Shown here: piece by piece, positions 17,162-24,785 of the stretch
How the letters are laid out: each line of letters opens with the position of its first letter
Position numbering within the stretch: position 1 is the first letter of the stretch
Assembly (NCBI RefSeq): GCF_036195045.1
Contig: NZ_CP108100.1
Span: 3,720,001-3,784,000, forward strand
Direction: 5' to 3'
Source: Streptomyces sp. NBC_00236
Lineage (GTDB): Bacteria > Actinomycetota > Actinomycetes > Streptomycetales > Streptomycetaceae
DNA length: 64,000 bases
Made by a program: the position numbers and the translations under genes
Notes under the pieces: model-generated
What the model saw: only the letters and a program-made list of their open reading frames with translations
Databases searched by the model: none
Told to the model about the DNA's origin: nothing

Positions 17162-17281
17162 CACCGGAACAGGCACGGAACAGGCGCGCCGCACGTGCAC
17201 GTGCGGCGCGCGCGGGCACATGTGCGGCGCGCGGCCCCCGCATGACGCGCCGGAAGAAAGCGCTCACGCCTCCGCTATCGC

Positions 17282-17524
17282 TCACGCCTCCGTTACGAGG
17301 TGGTCGAACTCGCCGTCCTTCACGCCGAGCAGCAGAGCCTCTATCTCCGCGGGCGTATAGACCAGCGCCGGCCCGTCGGGGTAGCGCGAATTGCGCATCG
17401 CCACATCACCGTCGGGCAGCTTCGCGAACTCCACGCAGGATCCCTGGGAGTTGCTGTGCCTGCTCTTCTGCCAGACGACTCCGCGAAGCTCTGTGGCCGC
17501 CATGCCGTTGTACACGTGGTGCAC
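17282..17524 (-). CDS. DUF397 domain protein
   Basis: A small protein (80 residues from GTG 17524) of a family usually found beside XRE/DUF5753 regulators, where it acts as a partner or antitoxin-like modulator. The domain is clear: VVWQKSRHSNSQGSCVEFAKLPDGDVAMRNSRYPDGPALVYTP is its core, followed by a short helix. GTG 17524 has GGGGAG upstream; ATG 17503 is another possible start. Upstream lie a TTGACA hexamer, a TTGCA/TGCAA inverted repeat and copy 2 of the 32-nt element. Confidence 0.87.
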   Translation of the reverse strand: MHHVYNGMAATELRGVVWQKSRHSNSQGSCVEFAKLPDGDVAMRNSRYPDGPALVYTPAEIEALLLGVKDGEFDHLVTEA

Positions 17525-17540
17525 AGGACGCTCCCCGAGT

Positions 17541-17553
17541 TGCAAAGTGCAAG
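17541..17553. promoter_or_regulatory. small inverted repeat in the DUF397 promoter
   Basis: TTGCAAAGTGCAA is a 5-bp inverted repeat with a 3-nt centre. It lies just downstream of a minus-strand TTGACA hexamer and close to the start codon. Confidence 0.4.
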
Positions 17554-17597
17554 TGTCAACTGTCTCGGATCATAGCTGTGTTCAATTTCTGGTGCAT

Positions 17598-17629
17598 GAG
17601 CGGATGCATGGGCAGATGCACGTGCACGC
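17598..17629 (-). promoter_or_regulatory. 32-nt regulatory element, copy 2
   Basis: Read on the minus strand it begins GCGTGCACGTGCATCTGCCC, identical to copy 1, and continues ATGCATCCGCTC with two differences. It lies 74 bp upstream of the DUF397 start. Confidence 0.7.
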
Positions 17630-17775
17630 GGGGTGTTCCCTCGGTTACAGCTCTCTGCAGAGGAAAGACGAACGGGAGAGCTGTTCCGCTCCCGATTCAG
17701 GGAGTTGACCGCTCCGCCCCAATGGTGACCGGCTGGTAGCTTGGACGGTCATTCATCTACCAGGGGGAATTCAGC

Positions 17776-18267
17776 ATGTACAAACGCGTACGTACCGGCG
17801 CCGTCGTCGCCACCGGACTGCTGACCGTGCTCGCCCTGACCGGGTGCGGCGGCGGCAGCGACAAGGACGGCGCGGACAAGGGTTCCGGCTCCGCCGCCAC
17901 CCCCGCACCCGCCGGCAGCACGGGCGACGACGCCTCCTCCGGAGCGGACGACGCCACCGGCGGCCTCAAGGCGCTGGAGGGCGCCTGGGCCGGGCAGACC
18001 GACGGCAAGGCCGTGGTGCTGTCCGTCGCATCCGGGAAGGCCGTGGTCGTCGCCGACTCCCACGTCTGCTCCGGGACCGCCAAGGACACGGGCAAGCCGA
18101 TGCTGGCGCTGACGTGCGCCGACGGCAACACCGACCGGACCACGGGAACCGTCGAGTCCAACGACGGCAAGACCGTCGTCGTGTCGTGGGACGGCGGCAC
18201 CAAGGACACGCTCGCCAAGACCGACGCCGACTCCCTGGAGGGCCTGCCCGACCTGCCGACCCCCTGA
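17776..18267 (+). CDS. small secreted lipoprotein, unknown function
   Basis: A 163-residue protein with a lipoprotein signal peptide (KRVRTG, hydrophobic core, lipobox LTGC at residues 21-24). A Gly/Ser/Asp/Ala-rich linker follows, then a globular region rich in Lys-Ala-Val-Val strands with two cysteines (SHVCSG and LTCADG). I do not recognise a named domain. GGGGGAA precedes ATG 17776. It should be anchored to the outer face of the membrane. It is convergent with the FUSC gene, 33 bp between the stops. Confidence 0.8.
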   Translation: MYKRVRTGAVVATGLLTVLALTGCGGGSDKDGADKGSGSAATPAPAGSTGDDASSGADDATGGLKALEGAWAGQTDGKAVVLSVASGKAVVVADSHVCSGTAKDTGKPMLALTCADGNTDRTTGTVESNDGKTVVVSWDGGTKDTLAKTDADSLEGLPDLPTP

Positions 18268-18300
18268 CCCGCGGGCGTCGGCCGGGGGCCTGACCGCCCC

Positions 18301-20448
18301 TCAGTCACGAGGGGCGCGGGAGCTCGACGAGCCGCTCTCCAGGCCTTCGGAGAACTCCTCCAGGGCTTCGAGCAGGAGGTCGGCCCCGTTCCGTACGACC
18401 GGGTCCGACCCTCCTTCGCGGAGCCGCTCCTCCTCGTCCCACTGCGCCAGCGCCTCCCGCACCGCCGTCCAGTCCGGCACCCGGCGCTCCCTTACCGCCT
18501 TGGCCCCCTGTTCGGTGGCCCGGCGCAGCGCGTCGGCAAGTGGAGCGGCGGCCGGTACGGGCGTGGCACCGCCCTCCGGAAGGTGGGCCTCCATCAGCAT
18601 CGCGACCCGGCCGAGCTGGGCCAGCGCGTGCTGGGTGCCGTCGGCCGCGGCGTGCGAGAGGCCGCGGTGGCGCACCGGCTCGTTCTGGGCGGTGGCCACC
18701 GCCTCCTGCCAGGCGACGCGGGCGTTCCGGGTGGCGAGCAGGGCCTGGCGGACGTCGTCATGGCCGCGGTCGGCCGGATCCGCGTACTGGTCGACGACCG
18801 AGGCGGCGTAGCGGCCGTCCTCCTTCAGCCAGTCGCCGAGGCGGCCGCGCAGCCGCGGGGTCTCCCAGGCCGGGTAGACGGCGTACGAGAGCATCGCCAG
18901 GACACCGCCGAGAAGGGTCAGGAGGACCCGTTCGAGCACGGTCTGCGAGAGGTCGTCGCCCGCCATGCCGAGCAGGAAGACCACGTACGCGGCGACGCAG
19001 GCCTGGCCGACGGCGTAGCCGGTCCGCATCAGCAGGTACATCAGCAGGGCGCAGACCACGGCGAGCACGGCGGACAGCCCGGCGCGGGGGTGGGCCGCCT
19101 CGACGATCACGCTGGCGACGAAGACCCCGACGACGGTGCCACCGAAGCGCGCCACGGACCGTTCGTACGTCCGGGAGAACTCCGGCCGCATCACCATGAC
19201 GGCCGCCATCGGCACCCAGTAGCCGTGGCCGTACGGCAGCGCCAGACCCAGCAGGTAGCCGACCGCGGCGACGACGGAGATCCGGATCGCGTGCCGCAGG
19301 ATCGGGGAGCCGTGGTGCAGCTCGCGGCGCATCGACGCGATCACGACCGGGACCAGCCGCAGCAGGGTGGGCCGCCGGTGGTGCTCGGCGGGGACCCGGC
19401 CGCCCCGCCCGGCCTCGATGGCGTCGGCGGCCTCCGCGGCCCCCGCCCGCTCCTCCTTCGTGCCGTCGCCCTCGGCGGCCTCGATGACGTCGGAGAGCAG
19501 GGCGGCCAGCCGGTCGGCGGCGCGGAGCGGGGGGCCGGTGAGCAGCGCGCCCGTGTCGGGGGTCTTCAGCGCAGCGACGGCGGGGGCGGGCAGGCGTACC
19601 GGGTCGCCGTGGCGGATGGCCCGCGCGGCCGCGTCGAGCAGGGAGGCGGCGGCGGCGAGGAGCTCGCGGACCCGGTCGCGTTCGGGGCCCTCGGACGGGA
19701 CGCCCATTGCCGGGTCCGCGAGCGAGGCGAGGACGGGCCTGATCCGCTCGGCGGCCCCGCGCGAGCCGTGCAGTTCGGCGGGGCGGCGCCGGGCCTGGCG
19801 GGCGGTGACGGCGGCGGCTCTGCGGGCCTCCATCAGGGGGACCGGGTCGAAGTGGGCGACCGGGTCGTGGCGCAGTCTGCGGGCGTAGTCGGCCTCGGCG
19901 GCCAGCGCGTCGGCCAGGGCGTCGCGCTGGGCGCCCCATCTGCGGACCGGGAACACCACGATGAGCGCCGCCTGGACCACCCCGCCGAAGGTGATCATCA
20001 GGGCATGCAGGGCCGCCTCGGCGACGGAGGTGGGCAGGGTGACCGTCACCAGCATGATCGCGACGTTGGACGCGGCGATGATGCCGCCCGTCGGGCCCGC
20101 CGCCCAGGCCAGCCCTGCCAGGAAGGTCCAGAGCACCAGCAGGATCAGGAAGAGGGGGAGATGGGAGCCTGTGACGTAGCCGAGGAACGTCGACACGCCG
20201 AGGCTGAAACCGGAGACCAGGGCGAGCACCGGCCGGGGGCGCCAGCTGCGCTGGAAGGTGGCGATCGCCGCCTGGTACGCGCCGAACGCGGAGCTGGCGG
20301 CGACCACGGGCCCGAAGAGCGCGAGACTCACCCCGATCACCAGGGCGAGACCCGCCGCGCCGCGGATGGCGATCAGCGGTTCGAGCCGCGTCCTCTCGAT
20401 CGTCAGCCCCGAGCGGGCGGTCTCCTTCAGCGCCCGGAGCCAGCTCAT
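18301..20448 (-). CDS. FUSC family membrane protein (aromatic acid exporter-like)
   Basis: A 715-residue membrane protein with two hydrophobic clusters, about residues 28-160 and 385-520, each followed by a long cytosolic Ala/Arg-rich helical domain. This is the two-repeat plan of fusaric acid resistance (FUSC)/YccS proteins. Conserved features are VVAASSAFGAYQAA in the first half and YGHGYWVPMAAVMVMRPEFSRTYERSVARFGGTVVG in the second. Exact substrate unknown. ATG 20448 has no Shine-Dalgarno but TAGGCT lies exactly 6 nt upstream, so it is probably leaderless. Confidence 0.88.
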   Translation of the reverse strand: MSWLRALKETARSGLTIERTRLEPLIAIRGAAGLALVIGVSLALFGPVVAASSAFGAYQAAIATFQRSWRPRPVLALVSGFSLGVSTFLGYVTGSHLPLFLILLVLWTFLAGLAWAAGPTGGIIAASNVAIMLVTVTLPTSVAEAALHALMITFGGVVQAALIVVFPVRRWGAQRDALADALAAEADYARRLRHDPVAHFDPVPLMEARRAAAVTARQARRRPAELHGSRGAAERIRPVLASLADPAMGVPSEGPERDRVRELLAAAASLLDAAARAIRHGDPVRLPAPAVAALKTPDTGALLTGPPLRAADRLAALLSDVIEAAEGDGTKEERAGAAEAADAIEAGRGGRVPAEHHRRPTLLRLVPVVIASMRRELHHGSPILRHAIRISVVAAVGYLLGLALPYGHGYWVPMAAVMVMRPEFSRTYERSVARFGGTVVGVFVASVIVEAAHPRAGLSAVLAVVCALLMYLLMRTGYAVGQACVAAYVVFLLGMAGDDLSQTVLERVLLTLLGGVLAMLSYAVYPAWETPRLRGRLGDWLKEDGRYAASVVDQYADPADRGHDDVRQALLATRNARVAWQEAVATAQNEPVRHRGLSHAAADGTQHALAQLGRVAMLMEAHLPEGGATPVPAAAPLADALRRATEQGAKAVRERRVPDWTAVREALAQWDEEERLREGGSDPVVRNGADLLLEALEEFSEGLESGSSSSRAPRD

Positions 20449-20454
20449 GCGCAG

Positions 20455-20460
20455 AGCCTA
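20455..20460 (-). promoter_or_regulatory. -10 box of a leaderless promoter for the FUSC gene
   Basis: TAGGCT on the minus strand, 6 nt before ATG 20448, with no Shine-Dalgarno. Confidence 0.55.
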
Positions 20461-20543
20461 ACCGGATTTTCTGATATGCCCGAGTTGTCGGGTGCGCTTC
20501 CCTGCTTCGCGTGCCTGGTCCGGACGTGCCCGCGGGGGCAGGG

Positions 20544-21728
20544 TCACCGCCCTCGGCCAGGGATCTCCGTGGCGTTCCCGCCCACCCGGGCCCGGTCCGC
20601 CGCGGCCGTCCCGTGGGCCCAGCCATCCAGGTCCGTGGCGCCGCGGACCCGGGTGGTCGTGGTCTCGGGGAACATCTTCTCGGCGGCGCCGGTGACCGCC
20701 ACGTCCCGGGCGGCCAGTACCGGCAGCAGCCCGGCCCCGGCGGACGAAGCACCGGGGACCGCACCCTCGGCCTCGGCCTCGACGGTGGCGCGGGCGGTGC
20801 CGTCCGCCAGCCGGGCGCCCAGCCGCTGGGCGTAGGCCATCAGGAAGGACTGCCGGAAGGCCTTGGTCCTTTTGCGGCCGCCGGCCCGCTGGCCCGCCTC
20901 GGCCCGGGTCATCGCCGCCGTGCCCTGCACCAGCAGCGAGGTGTGGAGCAGTTCCACGGCCTCCAGGTCCGGCTCGAAGCCGACCACCGTCGAGAAGCCG
21001 AGGTCGCTGTTCCACACGGCCCGGCAGCGGTTCGCCGAGGCGACGGCGTCGAGCAGGATCGCCTTGGCCGTCTCGTACGGGGCGTCCACCCCGATCCGGC
21101 AGGCGCCGGGCACGCTGCCGCTGTGCGTACGGGCCGCCAGCAGGGCCTCGTCGATGCTGTGCCGGGCCATCAGCTCCTGCGCCTTGGTGGTGAGCGCCTC
21201 CGCCTCCTCCGGAAATCCGGTCGCCTCGGCCTTGGCCAGCAGGGCCCGGATCCGGGTCAGCATGCGCGGTTCGTCGTGCGCGGGCGGCAGGTGCAGGGTC
21301 TCGCGCAAGGCCCCGGGCGGGGGCCCGACGGGCTCGATGCCGGGCAGCCGGAGCAGCAGCCGGTAGAGCCCGAGGAGCGCGGAGGTGTACGAGAAGCGGT
21401 CCGGCCGCCCCGCCGGCGGCGGGGCGGGCAGCTCGTCCAGCTGTGCCTGCCAGCGGGGCGGGAGCACCTCGTAGCGCCGGACCTCCGAGCCGATCAGCCC
21501 GGCGGCCAGGCCGGCCGCGTGCTCGTCCAGTTCGCGGCGGACCAGGCGCACGAGGTCGGCGGGCAGCCAGCCCCGGTCCCAGGCGCGCCGCACGAACTCC
21601 TCGCCCCGGCGCCGCAGCTCCGCGTCGGAGGCCGGGTCGGCGGCGAGGAGGGATGCGCCGGTGTCGAGGCCGGAGTCGTCGTCCGAGTACAGGGCTGCCG
21701 CGAAGGCCTGGTCGATCACCGGTTCCAT
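20544..21728 (-). CDS. DUF2786 domain-containing protein
   Basis: A 394-residue protein of unknown function. The DUF2786 signature is clear mid-protein: MLTRIRALLAKAEATGFPEEAEALTTKAQELMARHSIDEALL. The N-terminal third is helical and acidic, and the C-terminal part carries a basic stretch (GGRKRTKAFRQSFLMAYAQRLGARL). No signal peptide is seen. I chose ATG 21728 (MEPVIDQAFAAALYS) because homologues start there and TACCCT sits 6 nt upstream, indicating a leaderless transcript. The frame opens at 21797, but the extra residues cross a pair of DnaA-box-like sites and look non-coding. Confidence 0.82.
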   Translation of the reverse strand: MEPVIDQAFAAALYSDDDSGLDTGASLLAADPASDAELRRRGEEFVRRAWDRGWLPADLVRLVRRELDEHAAGLAAGLIGSEVRRYEVLPPRWQAQLDELPAPPPAGRPDRFSYTSALLGLYRLLLRLPGIEPVGPPPGALRETLHLPPAHDEPRMLTRIRALLAKAEATGFPEEAEALTTKAQELMARHSIDEALLAARTHSGSVPGACRIGVDAPYETAKAILLDAVASANRCRAVWNSDLGFSTVVGFEPDLEAVELLHTSLLVQGTAAMTRAEAGQRAGGRKRTKAFRQSFLMAYAQRLGARLADGTARATVEAEAEGAVPGASSAGAGLLPVLAARDVAVTGAAEKMFPETTTTRVRGATDLDGWAHGTAAADRARVGGNATEIPGRGR

Positions 21729-21734
21729 GAGGTC

Positions 21735-21740
21735 AGGGTA
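21735..21740 (-). promoter_or_regulatory. -10 box of a leaderless promoter for the DUF2786 gene
   Basis: TACCCT on the minus strand, 6 nt before ATG 21728. Confidence 0.5.
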
Positions 21741-21762
21741 GGCGTGGCGGCCCCACCGGAAT

Positions 21763-21783
21763 TCATCCACACCCTGTGGACAA
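21763..21783. promoter_or_regulatory. pair of DnaA-box-like sites
   Basis: TCATCCACA (21763-21771, one mismatch to TTATCCACA) and TGTGGACAA (21775-21783, the complement of the Streptomyces-type box TTGTCCACA) face each other 3 bp apart, upstream of the DUF2786 gene. Confidence 0.4.
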
Positions 21784-21812
21784 CTTTCGCCGGGCACCGC
21801 TCCCGCCCTCCC

Positions 21813-22724
21813 TCACGGCAGCAGCACGACCTTTCCGCGTACGTGCCCCGCCTCGCTCAGCTCCTGCGCCCTGACCGCCTCGTTGAGGGGGAACGTCTCG
21901 GCGACGGGCACCCGCAGCTCGCCGTCGGCCGCACGGCGGGCGTGCTCGGCCAGTTGCTTCCCGGACCGCGAGCCACCGCCGGAGAAGGCCACGCCGTAGG
22001 TGCCCGCCTCCGGGTCGGCGATGGTGACGATCCGGTCCGTGGTGCCGCCGCGCAGTTCGATGGAGTCCGGGAGCGCCCCGCGTCCCGCCGCGTCGAAGAC
22101 CGCGTCCACACCCTGGGGAGCGAGTGCGCGCACCCGGTCGACCAGCCCGTCCCCGTACTCCACCGGGGTCGCACCGAGCACCCGCAGGTAGTCGTGGTTG
22201 CCCGGGGACGCCGTGCCGATCACCGTCGCACCGCGGGCCGCCGCCAGCTGGACCGCGGCCGATCCGACGGCCCCGGCGGCCCCGTGCAGCAGCAGGGTCT
22301 CGCCCGCCTCCACGCCGAGTTCGTCCAGGACGCGCTGGGCGGTGTTCGAGGCGATGGTCAGGGCCGCCGCGTCCGGCCAGCTCAGCTCCGGGGGCTTGGG
22401 AGCGACGAGAGCGGCGTCGGCCAGGGCGTACTCGGCGTAGGAACCGGTGGCACTCCAGCCCAGCACCTCGTCCCCGACCGCGACATCGGTGACCCCTTCA
22501 CCGGTCACGTCGACCACCCCGGCGAACTCGACGCCGGGAATCGCCGGGAGCGAGGTCGGGAACACGTCCTCCATCCAGCCGCGCCGGATCTTGTAGTCCA
22601 TCGGGTTGACCGCGGCGGCCCTGACCTTCACCCGCACCTGCCCGGGGCCGGGGTGCGGGTCCTCGACCCGGGCGGGGTGCAGTACCTCGGGTCCGCCGAA
22701 CTCCTCGAAAACGATTGCTTCCAT
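21813..22724 (-). CDS. NADP-dependent oxidoreductase, zinc-free MDR (quinone oxidoreductase-like)
   Basis: A 303-residue medium-chain dehydrogenase/reductase. The N-terminal GroES-like domain has the AAAVNPMDYKIRRG and IPGVEFAGVV signatures. The Rossmann domain has LLLHGAAGAVGSAAVQLAAARGATVIGTAS. Zinc-ligand cysteines are absent, as in quinone oxidoreductases and related enone reductases. It probably reduces an activated double bond or quinone in the cytosol. ATG 22724 has GAGGAGG about 12 nt upstream, slightly far. It is on the same strand as the DUF2786 gene with an 84-bp gap and is not obviously co-transcribed. Confidence 0.9.
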   Translation of the reverse strand: MEAIVFEEFGGPEVLHPARVEDPHPGPGQVRVKVRAAAVNPMDYKIRRGWMEDVFPTSLPAIPGVEFAGVVDVTGEGVTDVAVGDEVLGWSATGSYAEYALADAALVAPKPPELSWPDAAALTIASNTAQRVLDELGVEAGETLLLHGAAGAVGSAAVQLAAARGATVIGTASPGNHDYLRVLGATPVEYGDGLVDRVRALAPQGVDAVFDAAGRGALPDSIELRGGTTDRIVTIADPEAGTYGVAFSGGGSRSGKQLAEHARRAADGELRVPVAETFPLNEAVRAQELSEAGHVRGKVVLLP

Positions 22725-22857
22725 CGTGTCGTCTGCCTCCTCGTCGCAACGGATCCGGACCGGGACGTGTCCCGAAAAGTCCCGCCTGCCCGGGCCCGGC
22801 CCATCCTTCCAGCGTCCCCGCCCGCGCGCGCTCCGCCTCGCTGTCAGTGCCGGGTGC

Positions 22858-22863
22858 CAGACT
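22858..22863 (+). promoter_or_regulatory. -10 box of a leaderless promoter for the PolA-like gene
   Basis: CAGACT lies 7 nt before ATG 22871, with no Shine-Dalgarno. Confidence 0.45.
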
Positions 22864-22870
22864 CGAATCC

Positions 22871-24580
22871 ATGACCGAACGCTGGGCTGTGGCCGTCACG
22901 GAGAGCGGTGGCGCGCGCCTCGCCCCGCTGGACCGCACCGGCCGCCCCACCGCCCCGGCCGTCACCGAACCGGACCTCGCCGAGGCCGTCCGCTCGCGGC
23001 CCGGTGTCACCCGCTGGGTGTGGCGTTCGTCGGCCGAGGTCTACCCACGGCTGCTGGCCGCCGGGGTCTCTGTCGCGCGCTGTTACGACATCGAGGTCGC
23101 CGAGTCCCTCCTGCTGGGCCATGAGGGCCGCCTCGGTGAACCCCGCTCCGCCGCGGCCGCCCACGCCCGTCTGCTGCGCGGCCCGGTGCCGCCCGATCCG
23201 CCGCCGCGCTCGGCCGTACCCGGCTCCCAGTCCTCCCTGTTCGAGCCGCAGTCGGGAACCGAGCTGCCCTTCGACGCCCTGCTCCAGGTGTACGCGGACC
23301 AGCTCGCCCGGCACGACGCCACGGACCGGCCGGGCCGGATGAGTCTGCTGACGGCCGCCGAGTCCGCCGGCATGCTGGTCGCCGCCGAGATGAACCGCTC
23401 GGGCCTGCCCTGGCGGGCCGACGTCCACCGCGAGGTGCTGCACGAGCTCCTGGGCGAGCGGTACGCGGGCGGCGGCGAGCCCCGGAAGCTGGCCGAGCTG
23501 GCGGACGAGGTGTCCGCCGCGTTCGGCCGCCGGGTCCGCCCGGACCTTCCCGCCGATGTGGTGAAGGCCTTCGCGCAGGCGGGCATCAAGGTGCGGTCGA
23601 CCCGCCGCTGGGAGCTGGAGGAGCTGGACCATCCGGCGGTGCGTCCGCTCATCCAGTACAAGAAGCTGTACCGGATCTGGACGGCGCACGGCTGGAGCTG
23701 GCTCCAGGACTGGGTCCGCGACGGCCGCTTCCGCCCCGAGTACCAGCCCGGCGGCACGGTCAGCGGCCGCTGGACGACCAACGGCGGCGGGGCGCTGCAG
23801 ATCCCGAAGGTGATCCGGCGGGCGGTGGTCGCCGACGAGGGCTGGCGGCTCGTCGTGGCGGACGCCGACCAGATGGAGCCGAGGGTGCTGGCCGCCATCT
23901 CCCGCGACCGGGGCCTGATGGAGGTGGCCGGTCATGACGGCGACCTGTACACCGCGCTGTCCGACCGCGCCTTCCACGGCGACCGCGACCACGCCAAGAT
24001 CGCGCTGCTCGGCGCGGTCTACGGCCAGACGTCGGGCGACGGGCTGAAGAACCTGGCCGCGCTGCGCCGGAGGTTCCCGCACGCGGTCGCGTATGTGGAC
24101 GACGCGGCGAAGGCGGGCGAGGAGGGCCGTCTCGTACGGACCTGGCTGGGCCGGACCAGCCCGCCCGCCGCGGGCAGTGGGGACGACGGGGAGGCCGGCA
24201 TCCCGCAGGAGAGCGACGACCGGCCGGCGGACGGCTCGGAGGCGGCGGACGGCGGATTCACTCCGGGCTACGCCTCCTCCAACGCCCGTGCACGGGGCCG
24301 GTTCACCCGTAACTTCGTGGTGCAGGGCAGTGCGGCCGACTGGGCACTGCTGCTCCTGGCCGCGCTGCGGCAGTCGATCGCGGCGGCCGGGCTCCGGGCG
24401 GAACTGGTCTTCTTCCAGCACGACGAGGTGATCGTGCACTGCCCTCAGGAGGAGGCCGAGACCGTGGTGGAGGCGATCCGGGCGGCCGGTGAACTGGCCG
24501 GGCGGACCGCCTTCGGTGACACGCCGGTCCGCTTCCCGTTCACCACGGCGGTGGTGGAACGGTATTCGGACGCGAAGTGA
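22871..24580 (+). CDS. short family A DNA polymerase with degenerate 3'-5' exonuclease domain
   Basis: A 569-residue relative of DNA polymerase I without the 5'-nuclease domain. The N-terminal ~200 residues resemble a reduced 3'-5' exonuclease domain. The polymerase domain shows motif A (VVADADQMEPRVLAA), an altered O-helix region (RDHAKIALLGAVYGQTSGDG) and motif C (FFQHDEVIVHC). The fingers contain a low-complexity insertion (GSGDDGEAGIPQESDDRPADGSEAADGG). It is usually annotated as bifunctional 3'-5' exonuclease/DNA polymerase and is additional to the housekeeping polA. Role in repair is inferred. ATG 22871 has no ribosome site but CAGACT lies 7 nt upstream. Confidence 0.88.
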   Translation: MTERWAVAVTESGGARLAPLDRTGRPTAPAVTEPDLAEAVRSRPGVTRWVWRSSAEVYPRLLAAGVSVARCYDIEVAESLLLGHEGRLGEPRSAAAAHARLLRGPVPPDPPPRSAVPGSQSSLFEPQSGTELPFDALLQVYADQLARHDATDRPGRMSLLTAAESAGMLVAAEMNRSGLPWRADVHREVLHELLGERYAGGGEPRKLAELADEVSAAFGRRVRPDLPADVVKAFAQAGIKVRSTRRWELEELDHPAVRPLIQYKKLYRIWTAHGWSWLQDWVRDGRFRPEYQPGGTVSGRWTTNGGGALQIPKVIRRAVVADEGWRLVVADADQMEPRVLAAISRDRGLMEVAGHDGDLYTALSDRAFHGDRDHAKIALLGAVYGQTSGDGLKNLAALRRRFPHAVAYVDDAAKAGEEGRLVRTWLGRTSPPAAGSGDDGEAGIPQESDDRPADGSEAADGGFTPGYASSNARARGRFTRNFVVQGSAADWALLLLAALRQSIAAAGLRAELVFFQHDEVIVHCPQEEAETVVEAIRAAGELAGRTAFGDTPVRFPFTTAVVERYSDAK

Positions 24581-24585
24581 ACCGG

Positions 24586-24684
24586 CCCGCAGCGGTGTTC
24601 ACCGATGCAGGGGCACGACCCACAGCGCGGTTCGCCATGGCAGGGACACGGCCCACCGAGCGGATCACCGTTGCAGGGAAGCGG
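24586..24684. repeat. three tandem 33-nt imperfect repeats
   Basis: Units at 24586-24618, 24619-24651 and 24652-24684 share the pattern CCC-RC-GNGCGG..CACC..TGCAGGG. They begin 6 nt after the PolA-like stop and lead into a hairpin. The 33-nt period would encode 11-residue repeats in several frames, but no frame looks like a real protein. Confidence 0.7.
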
Positions 24685-24751
24685 CCCGGGCCGGAAGGCT
24701 CCGGCCCGGGCCTGGCGCGGCGCACACCCCGGGAAGAGGCCCGGGGCGTGC
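24683..24751. terminator. double hairpin between the PolA-like and dioxygenase genes
   Basis: First a perfect 12-bp stem GGCCCGGGCCGG (24683-24694/24701-24712). Then a 13-14-bp stem with one mismatch around 24719-24751. Both stand between convergent genes. Confidence 0.7.
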
Positions 24752-24785
24752 GCGCGCGGCGGTGGTACCCCGCCGGTCTGCCCGT

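Noticed and set aside
16497..17629. Inverted 32-nt repeats as terminal repeats of a mobile element
   Set aside because: No transposase between them and no flanking target duplication; both copies sit at promoter positions.
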